Shown in pieces: positions 18,001-26,600 of a stretch of 37,369 nt of DNA. This DNA comes from Candidatus Kuenenia stuttgartensis (lineage in GTDB: Bacteria; Planctomycetota; Planctomycetia; Planctomycetales; Planctomycetaceae). The notes beneath the pieces are model-generated. The model was not told the DNA's origin, searched no databases, and saw nothing but the letters and a program-made list of their open reading frames with translations. Each line of letters begins with the position of its first letter. Within the stretch, counting starts at the first letter, position 1. The translations under genes were made by a program, and so were the position numbers. The stretch is taken from NCBI GenBank assembly GCA_945861465.1, contig CAMAVB010000048.1:1-37369 (forward strand), written 5' to 3'.

Positions 18001-18178
18001 AGTCCGTGCCGTGTTCGATCGACGCCTTGTCAAAAAAGACTTTCAGCGCGCGACCGGAGTAACGCTCGTGCTGAGCCAGCAGCCGATCATGAAACGCCGT
18101 GACCCAGCCATCACGACCTTTGTGTTCTGGGTCGTTGTCTTTGCGAGAGTAGGAAAGAAACAGGTGGTAATTGGGCAT
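15086..18178 (-). CDS. TIR/NB-ARC (STAND)/TPR protein with an in-frame repeat insertion
   Basis: A 1030-residue protein. The TIR domain occupies 1-150: HLFLSYSRKD (5-14), VFFDKASIEHGTDW (48-61), FLSANYLRSEWCRREW, with E91 the likely NADase glutamate. The NB-ARC/STAND NTPase spans about 220-660: P-loop GLGGQGKT (250-257), Walker B CLLILDNV (363-370), VVVTTRL (392-398), the GLPLA-like GGFTLA (453-458), and an MHD-like LHRLV (649-653). Residues about 574-607 are encoded by repeat element C2 and fall between winged-helix segments. The C-terminus carries four nearly identical 51-residue TPR-like repeats. TIR domains of this kind cleave NAD+ and make nucleotide signals; STAND modules oligomerise on trigger recognition. 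The first gene of a two-gene operon. ATG 18178 fits the TIR start. Confidence 0.88.
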   Translation of the reverse strand: MPNYHLFLSYSRKDNDPEHKGRDGWVTAFHDRLLAQHERYSGRALKVFFDKASIEHGTDWQRGISEGLRHSELFIAFLSANYLRSEWCRREWEEFLRLEHTLARGDDGILPIYFEIVPSKNPGPEDARLQQELAAWIKDIQRRNRGEPFELIPWFTAGPDLLRELDVAERLAELRAHPQTDKHRLLDLAARIDAMDRVIARRLDKSTLAALAPGNLDASYSHFVGRHRELRELHGGLIADKIGLVGALHGLGGQGKTALAMQYAYAYAEHYASGGRWFVPCEGKRDMAEALESVASLIGLTIPPPPTTLRPEEARAFILKALFSALEQWTRGNVVRIEEQLSRQPDLHTARDVANRPRVEPHCLLILDNVSEKDLLSAGGLARLVKEDWLQVVVTTRLDPHEFGGDSASLTPIPVDDLPESDALALIRDFQPGQKFASPEEETAAREIVRALGGFTLAIELVAAYLQAHARDGATCTRYLVWLREKGLVGSDVHGADEPTARRVRYGEETAAETESRKKRRTLQVSVIVDDSLEGLSPAARHVLELAALLPSDMIVIDWLRRAAAMQYSELQPGTETEISGARFHRAGHVTNVPHVQKTTVISAPVPGTETTRLTDPWLTLLHDLLGRRLLVVTEFDPAARNQPRQARLHRLVGEHLLATLSVESRAESAGALITVVVAAAAEFEQIYDHDSSVLWQLRPLEETVERLWREQPGSRELAMAAGAAATAEFHTGQLVRAEVLFRRFHDTLKQQHERQSDDEDKARLYSVALEKLADFLARRGLPGDAEQALAHYTRSLEVRERLLAANPESAQAARDVSVSLNKLADFLASRGLPGDAEQALAHYTRCQEVLERLLAANPESAQAARDVPVTLDRLGDFLARRGLPGDAEQALAHYTRSLEVSERLLAANPESAQAARDASVSLNKLADFLASRGLPRDAEQALAHYTRSLEVRERLLAANPVSAQAARDVSVSHFKLFHFHRARGNEQKAMGNLAACFAVLDSFATQGRPMDAQMRQLYAQLKPMFSAGQ
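15268..15877 (-). repeat. 153-bp tandem repeats in the TPR region
   Basis: Four copies with an exact 153-bp period (for example the AGAAAGTCG word near 15391, 15544, 15697 and 15850), each encoding LADFLARRGLPGDAEQALAH and a second helix pair. The nucleotide identity between copies is very high, which indicates recent duplication or gene conversion. A degenerate fifth end precedes 15268. Confidence 0.92.
16360..16458 (+). repeat. Family C miniature element inside the TIR/NB-ARC gene (C2)
   Basis: A 99-bp element from GTACCGGCGCAGAAATAA to TTATTTCTGTCTCAGTCC, flanked by CTG at 16357-16359 and 16459-16461. Element plus duplicated triplet equals 102 bp, so the host frame is kept and 34 codons are added. 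The insert-encoded peptide matches the stop-free minus frame of C1. Confidence 0.9.
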
Positions 18179-18262
18179 GGTCTGAGTCTCAATCAGGATC
18201 TCTTGTTGACGGAGTATGTGGGATGAATTTCAGAATGCCAGCATTCAGCATTCTGATTTAGT

Positions 18263-18328
18263 CGTTTAACCCGACCCAAATGGGAGGAATGCCACAGGAA
18301 CGCCTCGCCTACGGCATCGGGTTAAACG
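18263..18328. repeat. GTTTA-type palindromic repeat
   Basis: Arms CGTTTAACCCGA (18263-18274) and TCGGGTTAAACG (18317-18328) form a 12-bp perfect stem. It lies just upstream of the TIR/NB-ARC gene start and could affect its promoter region. Confidence 0.8.
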
Positions 18329-18354
18329 AAAACACTCCTGATCGTCCTTAAATA

Positions 18355-18563
18355 TGCCATTTTTGTTCATGGTTGCGAAGCGTCGAGTATGACTGTTCCG
18401 AATTCCCCGGCACGCCATCCACCTTGCGTGGATGGAAGCCCCGTCTGGCCACCAGATCGCGACGTCTCTACCACATTACTGCACGCCACTGAGCTTGCCT
18501 CGGTGGTAGCCTCGTTTTGTTCAGCAACGTGCTCGGCAGCCAGATTTGCTACCACCTGGGCAA
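18355..18563 (-). repeat. Family E dispersed repeat, copy 2 (inverse of copy 1)
   Basis: This copy aligns in inverse orientation with 10655-10867. The sequence after it (18564-18665) contains further related pieces: GGTGCCGCGATCTGGTTGCC and CTTCCACCTGGACGAGCCAG. The latter recurs in copy 3. Between 18666 and 18970 I see only short repeat scraps such as GACGCTAACGCGTTCCGGCT, also present near 2955-2975 in inverse form, and no gene. Confidence 0.82.
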
Positions 18564-18970
18564 GCCAGTGTGGAAAGCGGCGTGATGGGAATGGTGCCGC
18601 GATCTGGTTGCCAAATCTGGCTTCCACCTGGACGAGCCAGGGTGGAAAGCCGACAATACGCAAAACCCGATGCATGATAGAATCCCCGCCGACAACACGG
18701 GTCGTTCAAATCCTGCATCATGAAAACCTGCCAACAACCCCGGATTTTTAACAGCCCAGCGCTAGCCCACGGTTAGAACCGGACGCTAACGCGTTCCGGC
18801 TGATAACCTGAACCCGAAAATCAAATCGTGACAGAGCACTAGTGCCTCGTCGAGACTTTATCTTCGGCCTGCTCAGGATCAAGCATCGTAAGATTGGCGT
18901 TTTATGGTTATCGTGCCCATGCTTCTGTAATGGTCTCAGATTCTCATCCTTTGATCGCGAGGTATCCACA

Positions 18971-19933
18971 ATGTCTCCAACTCAGCTGTGCATCGTGTTT
19001 ATTGGCCTTGCGCTTGTCCCGTTGACTCCGGCAACCGCGCAGTTCAGTGGGTCTCGTGGCGCAGTGGGCGAGGGACGCGATCAAACTCAGGGATCTACCG
19101 GGCTGGCCCCTTTGGATCCGGAGGTAGCTCAGGGGTACATCACGATCGAAGGTAAGGCAGAACTGCGAGTCAAGCCGACCGAGATTCGCGTTGTCCTTGC
19201 AGTGACCGCGGAAGGCAAAACGCCCTCTGAATGCAAACTGAAAGTGAGCGATACCATCAAGTCACTGACGGCAGCATGGATGGCAGCCGGGATCGCTCAG
19301 GAAAGTATCGTTGAGGACTTTATTGCTGTCCTGCCAAGATACGAATTTGACATTGAAAAGATTCGAGATCAGGACGTAGCGGTCGAAAAGAAAGCTGGCT
19401 ATCTGATGCAGACAAATCTGCATTTGGCCGTCAAAAACGATGTCAAGGCGATGGAAGCCATCAATCTGGCGTTTGAAAAAGATGTCGCCGATATCATCGC
19501 GTTCGACTATTGGAGCAAAGAACTTGATGAGATGAAAATCAAGGCACGTGCCGAGGCTGTCAAGGCCGCACAGGAAAAATCCGTGACGTTGCTTGGCGCT
19601 TTGTTTGAACAGCAGCCGCCGCTGATCAATCTGCAGGAATCAACCCGTGTCTATTATCCCGAGTCGCTGTACGAGTCGCTGTACGAGTCGTTCACCAACA
19701 GCAATGACGCGGAATACGAGACTTCCTATTCACGCCGTGACATACCTGTGCTTCGTACTTTCCGACCAAAGAACACGTATTACCGCGGCCTTTATCCGGA
19801 CGGTGATGTGCAATCCAAAGAGTTGCCGATGCAGTCGGAAATCTCAATCGTTTCTACGGTACGATTGTACTTTGAATCCCCCGCATCCAAAGGGCGTCCG
19901 ACGTCGAAGAAAAGCGAGAACTTGCCTCGATAA
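18971..19933 (+). CDS. Secreted SIMPL-domain (DUF541) protein
   Basis: A 320-residue protein with a signal peptide (MSPTQLCIVFIGLALVPLTP, cleavage near ATAQ). The domain begins GYITIEGKAELRVKPTEIRV, the usual start of SIMPL/DUF541 proteins (periplasmic or outer-membrane, stress-related, no known catalysis). It continues with KLKVSDTIKSL...AWMAAGIAQESI and the conserved ARAEAVKAAQEKSVTLLGAL segment near residue 200. The C-terminal half carries a short duplicated stretch (SLYESLYESF, from a 12-bp tandem repeat at about 19667-19690) and ends in a DUF541 beta pattern. ATG 18971 has GAGG ten bases upstream; an in-frame GTG/TTG further upstream is less likely because the signal peptide would be buried. 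Probably monocistronic. Confidence 0.85.
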   Translation: MSPTQLCIVFIGLALVPLTPATAQFSGSRGAVGEGRDQTQGSTGLAPLDPEVAQGYITIEGKAELRVKPTEIRVVLAVTAEGKTPSECKLKVSDTIKSLTAAWMAAGIAQESIVEDFIAVLPRYEFDIEKIRDQDVAVEKKAGYLMQTNLHLAVKNDVKAMEAINLAFEKDVADIIAFDYWSKELDEMKIKARAEAVKAAQEKSVTLLGALFEQQPPLINLQESTRVYYPESLYESLYESFTNSNDAEYETSYSRRDIPVLRTFRPKNTYYRGLYPDGDVQSKELPMQSEISIVSTVRLYFESPASKGRPTSKKSENLPR

Positions 19934-19945
19934 TAGCTGCGTTTG

Positions 19946-20042
19946 GTTCAACAACGTGCCCGCCAGCCAAATTGGCTTCCACCTGGACACGAGCCAGGGT
20001 GGAAAGCAGCGTGATGAGAATGGTGCCGCGATCTGGTCGCTA
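19946..20042 (+). repeat. Family E repeat, partial copy 3
   Basis: About 97 bp related to the region 18510-18610 (CAACGTGC, GCAGCCA/CCAGCCA, CTTCCACCTGGAC, GAGCCAGGGTGGAAAGC, GTGCCGCGATCTGG). It abuts element C3, as copy 1 lies next to C1. Confidence 0.75.
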
Positions 20043-20043
20043 G

Positions 20044-20142
20044 GGACTGGCGAAGACATAACTGCCGTCTTCCGGATGTGGAGCACGTTTTTAACGTGCT
20101 CGGCACGATGGAATCGTGCCCCACTTATTTCTGTCGCAGTCC
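20044..20142 (+). repeat. Family C miniature element (C3)
   Basis: A 99-bp element from GGACTGGCGAAGACATAACT to TTATTTCTGTCGCAGTCC. The left flank is TAG and the right flank TAA. It is directly followed by the truncated B copy, sharing the TAA. Confidence 0.88.
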
Positions 20143-20145
20143 TAA

Positions 20146-20188
20146 GGACCGCTCGAGAAATAACTGTCTCTTTTTATACCCCTCACCC
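20146..20188 (+). repeat. Family B miniature element, 3'-truncated copy (B2)
   Basis: The first 43 bp of family B (GGACCGCTCGAGAAATAACT onward to CCCTCACCC), then unrelated sequence. The rest of the gap to 20372 includes a CCCTCATCCGGCCTTCGG stretch with GGGGGAGAAGGG but no gene. Confidence 0.85.
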
Positions 20189-20372
20189 AACGCCGTTAAG
20201 AATTTGATAGCGTCCGATCCAGCGAATAACCCCCTCATCCGGCCTTCGGCCACCTTCTACCCCTTACCAGGGGGAGAAGGGACTTCGAGAAACCCTGTGA
20301 AAACACAACGCAACGTCAATCTGAACACTATCTTATGGCAAATCTGACACTCAAAGTAACGCTGTCCCATTA

Positions 20373-20494
20373 GGCGAGCGGCAGAAATGAATTTACTGGT
20401 ACGACGGACTTCCAGTCCGTCGCATGGTGCTACTCGACGGACTGGAAGTCCGTCGTACAAATTGCGGATGGTAAGTTCTATCCTGCCGCTCGCC
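20373..20494. repeat. Family G palindromic element at a stop codon (G2)
   Basis: A 122-bp element from GGCGAGCGGCAG to CTGCCGCTCGCC with perfect 12-bp ends and inner arms ACGACGGACTTCCAGTCCGT/inverse. It is flanked by TTA at 20370-20372 and 20495-20497. The right TTA is the TAA stop codon of the minus-strand PSD1 gene. Confidence 0.9.
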
Positions 20495-23017
20495 TTAGTC
20501 CAGATAAACAAATTCGTTCAGGTTCAATGCGACGAGGCAAAAGTATTTCCGAGCCTGTTCGGCAGTCATGTTCTGTTCGTTCTGTAGCGTGCTGATCAAC
20601 TGCAGTCCACGAGTGACCTCGGCATCAGTTGGTGGCCGTTGTGTGACCCGCTGCAACGCTGTGCGGACCTGGGCGTCGAGCGCATCAGGGTGTGCTTCCT
20701 GGAGCATAGCTGCAAACACGGTGGCCTCGGCAAGGATAAACTCACTATTGAGCAGTCCCAAAGCCTGTGTGGGCTGCGTTGTGGCAAAGCGAACGGGGCA
20801 GGTCTGATCGGTATCCGCCATATCGAAGCTCTCCAGAATCGGATCGAGCAGTGATCGTTTCACGTGAATATAGACGCTGCGACGGGCTTCATCTTCCGGA
20901 GATGAATGGCCCCAGCCAGAGCCGGGTTGCGACTGTCCGGCTTTCACTTCGGCCGGGATCTTCGTATAGATCGACGGGCCATACATGCGGTCTGCATTCA
21001 GCGTTCCGTTGGCCCAGAGAATGGAATCGCGAACTTCCTCGGCCGAAAGTCGGCGCATCTCGAATCGCCAGAAATTGTCGTTTGTCGCGTCCTTTGCAAG
21101 TGCTTCTTCGCGACCGGCGGAACTCATCTGATACGTCGCTGAATTCATGATCAGGCGATGCATGGATTTGATAGACCACTTGTCTTCGACAAATTTCGCC
21201 GCCAGCCAGTCGAGAAGTTCCGGATGAGTTGGCTTGCTGCCCTGAAACCCGAAATCGCTTGAGGTACGCACAATTCCCCGGCCAAAGTGATACTGCCACA
21301 GACGATTCGCCATTACGCGGGACGTGAGCGGATTTGCGGGACTCGTTATCCATTTCGCTAACGCTTTACGCCGACCACTGGAAACGGCTCCTGCGGCGAG
21401 CGGGACAATCTCAGGTTCCGGCGGAGACAGCACTGACGGAAACGCGGGACGAACTTCTTCGCCCGGTGACTGCGGATTCCCGCGCATCAGCAGATAAGTG
21501 GGCTTCATCCCGGCGACATCTTCTTTGACGCACAATGCCTGAGCCATCCCGGTCGGGCGGTTTTCTCTTAACTTGTCGCGACGATTCGTGAGACCTCGGT
21601 AGCGATTGACTTCCTTGTCCGTCAACAGTCCTCCTTCGCGCTTTTCGATCAAACGCACACGATTGGCCTCGAATGCAAATTCGTCGTTATCGACACCCGA
21701 GAAATCTGCCTTTGCTTTCTCTTCGATCGTTGCAAGATCGCGTTCGATGTTTTTCAGTTCGCGTTCAAACTGCTCGACCGCAGCTTCATGCAGCGAACTT
21801 TCTTCCGGCTGCGGGATTTCAGTGACCGAAGCTTCCAGTACTGATTCATGAGAGCGGTTTCCGTAGCGCTTCACGCCGCGAAAAAATGCGATCATGCTGT
21901 AATAGTCGGTCTGCGGAATTGGATCGATCTTGTGGTCGTGGCAGCGAGCACAATTGATCGACAGACCAAGCATCGTCTGCCCTGTGGTTGTGACAATGTC
22001 ATCCAGATCATCGTAGTAGGCCAGTTCCGGATCGGCCGGTTCGTCATCCCAGCGTCCCAGGCGATAGTAGCCCGTCGCGATGATGGCATCCGGAGTCTCA
22101 TGCAGCAGTTCGTCGCCCGCCAGTTGTTCCGTCAGAAATTGATCGTATGGCTTGTCGCTGTTGAATGCCTGAATCACATAGTCGCGATAGCGCCAGACAA
22201 AGGGCTTGGCTCCGTCGCGTTCGTAGCTGTTGGTTTCTGCGTAGCGAACGAGGTCAAGCCAGTGGCGACCCCATTGTTCTCCGTAATGCGGCGATTCGAG
22301 CAATTCATCAATCAAGGAGGCCCATGCCTGCGGTGACGGATCGGCGGCAAATGCTTCAACGGCTTCCGGTTCCGGCGGCAATCCGGTCAGGTCGTAATAG
22401 GCCCGACGCACCAGTTCACGAGGTCCGGCCTGGGCATTTGGCGTCAGGCCGTGATCCTGCAGTTGTTTCTGGATGAAGCGGTCGAGATCGTTCTTCACCC
22501 AGTCGCCCGCAACTTCGGGAGCCTGCGGCTTGACGACGGGCCGAAACGACCAATGCTGTTTGGTTTGCTCGTTAACACGAGGCGGTTCACGCGGGGCTTC
22601 AAAGTGCAGTGCTTTCAGTTCCTTTGGCCACGCAAGTCCGTTTTTCACCCAGTTCGTGAGCGATTCAATCTGCTGTGGCGACAATTGCCCGGTTGGCGGC
22701 ATCTCGTACCCGTCGTAATTGATCGCCTTAACCAGCAGACTTTCGGCAGGATTGGCAAGATCGACTGCGGCCCCGGATTCGCCCCCTGTCAGAATTGCGG
22801 CCCGTCGCGTCAGATCGAGCCCGCCCTTCGGCTCCGCACCAGAATGGCATGTCAGGCAATTGGCTTCCAGGATAGCTGCGACTTCCACTTCGAATGCGGC
22901 GAGATGCTCCGCTGGAAAATCGGGAATTTCATCAGCGACTGCGTCACCGGCCAACAGAGAAAGCATCAAAAGTGCTGGAACGCACCGAAAGGCAACGCCG
23001 TTAAGGATTTTGATCAA
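20495..23017 (-). CDS. Secreted cytochrome c/DUF1549/DUF1553 protein (PSD1 type)
   Basis: An 840-residue protein when started at TTG 23017 (preceded by AAGGG), which gives the signal peptide IKILNGVAFRCVPALLMLSLL...AVA. A longer in-frame ATG at 23176 would translate a palindromic repeat and was rejected. Then come a planctomycete-type cytochrome c motif C54-L-T-C57-H58 (EANCLTCHSGAEPKGG), a DUF1549 region (LDRFIQKQLQDHGLTPN, RRAYYDLTGLPPEP) with CARCHDHKIDPIPQ, and a C-terminal DUF1553 region (MANRLWQYHFGRGIVRTSSD, THPELLDWLA). The family is abundant in planctomycetes and is thought to act in periplasmic carbohydrate or sulfated-polysaccharide turnover, but has no proven reaction. The usual DUF1501 partner is not next to it. 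Confidence 0.88.
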   Translation of the reverse strand: MIKILNGVAFRCVPALLMLSLLAGDAVADEIPDFPAEHLAAFEVEVAAILEANCLTCHSGAEPKGGLDLTRRAAILTGGESGAAVDLANPAESLLVKAINYDGYEMPPTGQLSPQQIESLTNWVKNGLAWPKELKALHFEAPREPPRVNEQTKQHWSFRPVVKPQAPEVAGDWVKNDLDRFIQKQLQDHGLTPNAQAGPRELVRRAYYDLTGLPPEPEAVEAFAADPSPQAWASLIDELLESPHYGEQWGRHWLDLVRYAETNSYERDGAKPFVWRYRDYVIQAFNSDKPYDQFLTEQLAGDELLHETPDAIIATGYYRLGRWDDEPADPELAYYDDLDDIVTTTGQTMLGLSINCARCHDHKIDPIPQTDYYSMIAFFRGVKRYGNRSHESVLEASVTEIPQPEESSLHEAAVEQFERELKNIERDLATIEEKAKADFSGVDNDEFAFEANRVRLIEKREGGLLTDKEVNRYRGLTNRRDKLRENRPTGMAQALCVKEDVAGMKPTYLLMRGNPQSPGEEVRPAFPSVLSPPEPEIVPLAAGAVSSGRRKALAKWITSPANPLTSRVMANRLWQYHFGRGIVRTSSDFGFQGSKPTHPELLDWLAAKFVEDKWSIKSMHRLIMNSATYQMSSAGREEALAKDATNDNFWRFEMRRLSAEEVRDSILWANGTLNADRMYGPSIYTKIPAEVKAGQSQPGSGWGHSSPEDEARRSVYIHVKRSLLDPILESFDMADTDQTCPVRFATTQPTQALGLLNSEFILAEATVFAAMLQEAHPDALDAQVRTALQRVTQRPPTDAEVTRGLQLISTLQNEQNMTAEQARKYFCLVALNLNEFVYLD

Positions 23018-23061
23018 TGAAACCCTTGGTTGGACACAATCCAGGTGATTTCTCGGAATGT

Positions 23062-23242
23062 GATTCAGTCCCGGAGGGACGACAAGATATAGCCACGGGC
23101 GAGAGCCCGTGGTACGTGATGATAGAGCGTCGGAAGTCCCGAAGGGACGACAGGAATTGCGCCTGGGTTGTCTCATGTCGTCCTTTCAGGACTGAAAACC
23201 ACCTGTATTTCACTAACCACGGGCTCACGCCCGTGGCTACAA
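23062..23242. repeat. Composite inverted repeat (CCACGGGC hairpins)
   Basis: TAGCCACGGGCGAGAGCCCGTGG (23090-23112) is a hairpin whose inverse recurs at 23217-23239. Between and beside these lie GTCCCGGAGGGACGAC (23069), GTCCCGAAGGGACGAC (23137) and the inverse-like GTCGTCCTTTCAGGAC (23177). It lies just upstream of the PSD1 start. Nothing further is seen between 23243 and 23697. Confidence 0.85.
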
Positions 23243-23697
23243 CCTGCCGCCACATTCGTGGCTCAAACGCAGGATCGGTTCGCCAGCTATGCGTTTCAAA
23301 AGTGCCGTTTTTTTCGGAAAAAGTCCTTCACGGCGTTGACCGAAAGAGCATCTCAGAATTTCAATTCAACGGAGGAATTACATCGTCCTGATGACAATGG
23401 ATAGATTTTATAGGCTACCCAGCACATCTCACACTGTCAACGAGCCAGCTGTTGTACCGATCTCCGGAGGTTTCGAACATTGGCTTCCGCGATTCTTGAA
23501 CCATTCGGAAATCCTGGTAACCTGCTCCAAATTTTGCGCGTTTTGACGCCACCGGCCCGGTCGCGAACTACTTTGCTGTCTTTCGGAATTTTCCGATCCT
23601 GTCTGCGAAAGTGGTACGCGCAGGCCGTGCTGATCCGGAGTTTTCTTGCGGATACCGATCGGAATCGTGATCTCGCTACTGGAAGGACCACTGCCAA

Positions 23698-26600
23698 GTG
23701 CCACGTCGTAACGATCTTAAGAAGATTCTGATCATTGGTTCCGGTCCGATTGTGATCGGCCAGGCATGTGAGTTCGACTATTCGGGAACTCAAGCCTGTA
23801 AAGCTCTGCGGGAAGAAGGCTACGAAGTCGTGTTGGTGAATTCCAATCCTGCGACCATTATGACCGATCCGAACACTGCCGATCGGACGTATATCGAACC
23901 GATCACGTGGCAGTACGTCGAAGAGATCATCAAGCAGGAACGTCCTGACGCGCTGTTGCCGACGCTCGGTGGTCAGACAGGTCTCAACACGGCGATGGAA
24001 CTCGTCAAGCACGGCGTACTCGCGAAGTACGGCGTCGAAATGATTGGCGCGAAAGAAGAAGTGATCAAGCGAGCTGAAGAACGCGACACGTTCAAAAAGA
24101 TCATGCTCGAAATCGGCCTTGATGTTCCTCGAAGCTACACCGTTCACAATATCGGCGAAGCGCGGGAAGCCGTAAAAGACATCGGGCTGCCGATCATCAT
24201 TCGAGCCAGTTTCACGCTGGGCGGTACGGGCGGCGGGATTGCGTACAACATCGAAGAGTTCGAAGACATGGTCCGCCGCGGGATCGCACTTTCGCCCATC
24301 AATGAAGTGTTGCTCGAAGAGTCTATTCTCGGCTGGAAGGAGTACGAAATGGAAGTGATGCGCGATAATGCCGACAATGTCGTCATCATCTGCGCGATCG
24401 AGAACTTTGATCCGATGGGGGTTCACACGGGCGATTCGATCACCGTCGCTCCGGCTCAGACGCTGTCCGACAAAGAGTATCAGCGGATGCGCGACGCCAC
24501 GATCAAGATCATGCGTGCCATCGGCGTCGAAACCGGCGGTTCGAATGTGCAGTTCGCAATTCATCCGGACACCGGCCGCATGACCGTGATTGAAATGAAT
24601 CCGCGCGTCAGTCGTTCGTCTGCGCTGGCGTCAAAGGCGACAGGATTCCCGATTGCCAAGATCGCGGCAAAGCTGGCGGTCGGTTATCGACTGGATGAGA
24701 TTCCCAACGACATTACCCGCGAAACTCTGGCATGTTTCGAGCCGACAATCGACTACGTCGTCACCAAGATCCCGCGCTGGACGTTTGAGAAATTTCCGGA
24801 AGCTGATCCTACGCTGACGGTGCAGATGAAGTCTGTCGGCGAAACGATGGCGATCGGTCGAACGTTTCGTGAATCACTGCAAAAAGCGTTGCGCGGCCTG
24901 GAAATCGGCCACTTTGGACTGGGCGGCGGCAAAAAAGATCTGTGGGGAACCGACAAGCAGCCGACGCGGGAAGAGATTCAGAGCAAGCTCGCGGTTCCGA
25001 ATGCGGATCGCATTTTCTATCTGCGGTATGCATTGAAGTTCGGGATGTCAGTTGAGCATATTCACGAGACCACCGATATCGATCCGTGGTTCCTGCGCAA
25101 TCTTGAGCAGCTGGTCAGACTGGAAGATGAGATCCGCTTGATCAGTCGGCTTGACGATGCGTCGCCGGAACTGATCCGTCGTGCCAAAGAGGACGGGTTC
25201 TCTGATGCGCAGCTGGCGTTTTGGTGGGACTGTTCTCAAATGGAAGTCCGTCAGCGGCGAAAGGAGCTGAACATCGTTGCCACATTCAAGCAGGTCGATA
25301 CGTGCGCGGCGGAGTTCGAGGCTTACACCCCGTACTATTATTCCACATATGAAATGGAAGATGAAACGCCGGCAAAGGAGCCTGGCAAAAAGCGTATCAT
25401 GATTCTGGGCGGCGGACCGAACCGCATCGGCCAGGGGATAGAATTCGACTATTGTTGCTGCCACGCCGCGTTCGCGCTGAAGGAACTGGGTATCGAAAGC
25501 ATCATGGTCAATTCGAACCCGGAAACAGTTTCGACGGACTACGACACATCCGACTACCTGTTCTTTGAGCCGTTGACGATCGAGGACGTGCTGAATATCT
25601 GTGACCGGATGCAGCCAGACGGCGTCATCGTGCAGTTCGGCGGCCAGACACCGTTGAATCTTGCCCGAGGTCTGGAAGCAGCGGGCGTCACCATCATCGG
25701 CACCAGTCCGGACATGATCGATGCAGCCGAAGACCGTGAGCGATTTCAGAAGATTTTGGAAAAGCTCGGCCTGCACCAGCCGCCGAACGGCATCGCCACC
25801 AACATCGAAGGCGCGCGGGCAGCGGCCAACCGGATCGGATATCCGGTGATCGTTCGTCCAAGTTATGTGCTGGGCGGTCGCGCGATGGAGATCTGCTACG
25901 ACCAGAAAAGTCTGGAACGCTACATGACGGAAGCCGTCGATGTGTCGCCGGACAAGCCTGTCCTGATCGATAAGTTTCTGGAAGACGCGATCGAAGTGGA
26001 TGTGGATGCGATCTCTGATGGCGAAACGACGGTCATTGGCGGCGTGATGGAACATATCGAAGAAGCCGGTGTGCATTCCGGCGACTCGGCGTGTGCGTTG
26101 CCGCCCTATTCTTTGCCTGCCAGCGTCGTCGATGAGATCCGTGCTGCCACGCGATCCCTTGCGACCGCGTTGCAGGTGCGCGGGCTGATGAATATCCAGT
26201 TCGCCGTCAAGGTCGATGGTGACAGTCCGCAGGGCACAGTTTATGTGCTGGAAGTCAATCCGCGCGCCAGTCGTACGTCGCCATTCGTGTCGAAGGCGAT
26301 CGGACATTCATTGGCGAAGATTGCGGCCAAAGTGATGGTCGGGGTTTCGCTGAAGTCACAGGGTTTCACTGAGGAAATTGTCCCGAAGTACACGTCGGTC
26401 AAAGAAAGCGTATTTCCGTTTAACCGCTTTATGGGTGTCGATATTGTACTCGGCCCTGAAATGCGATCGACCGGCGAAGTTATGGGGATCGACGCCGACT
26501 TCGCGCTGGCGTTTGCCAAGGCACAACTTGCGGCTGGCTCGCGTCTGCCGATGACCGGCAAGATTTTCATCAGCATGTCGGCCAATCATAAGGCGCGGAT

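Noticed and set aside
18367-18675. Open frames in the family E repeats as genes
   Set aside because: They lie in dispersed repeats, are not conserved as intact frames between copies, and have no start signals.
23018-23176. N-terminal extension of the PSD1 protein to ATG 23176
   Set aside because: It runs through the CCACGGGC palindromic repeat and would bury the signal peptide.
23437-24564. Antisense open frame of about 375 codons over the carB start
   Set aside because: It overlaps carB coding sequence and its product shows no domain; it mirrors GC-rich codon use.
25048-26307. Long antisense open frame (about 419 codons) within carB
   Set aside because: carB is certain on the plus strand; the antisense frame has a histidine/arginine-rich, unfamiliar composition caused by the codon bias of the real gene.
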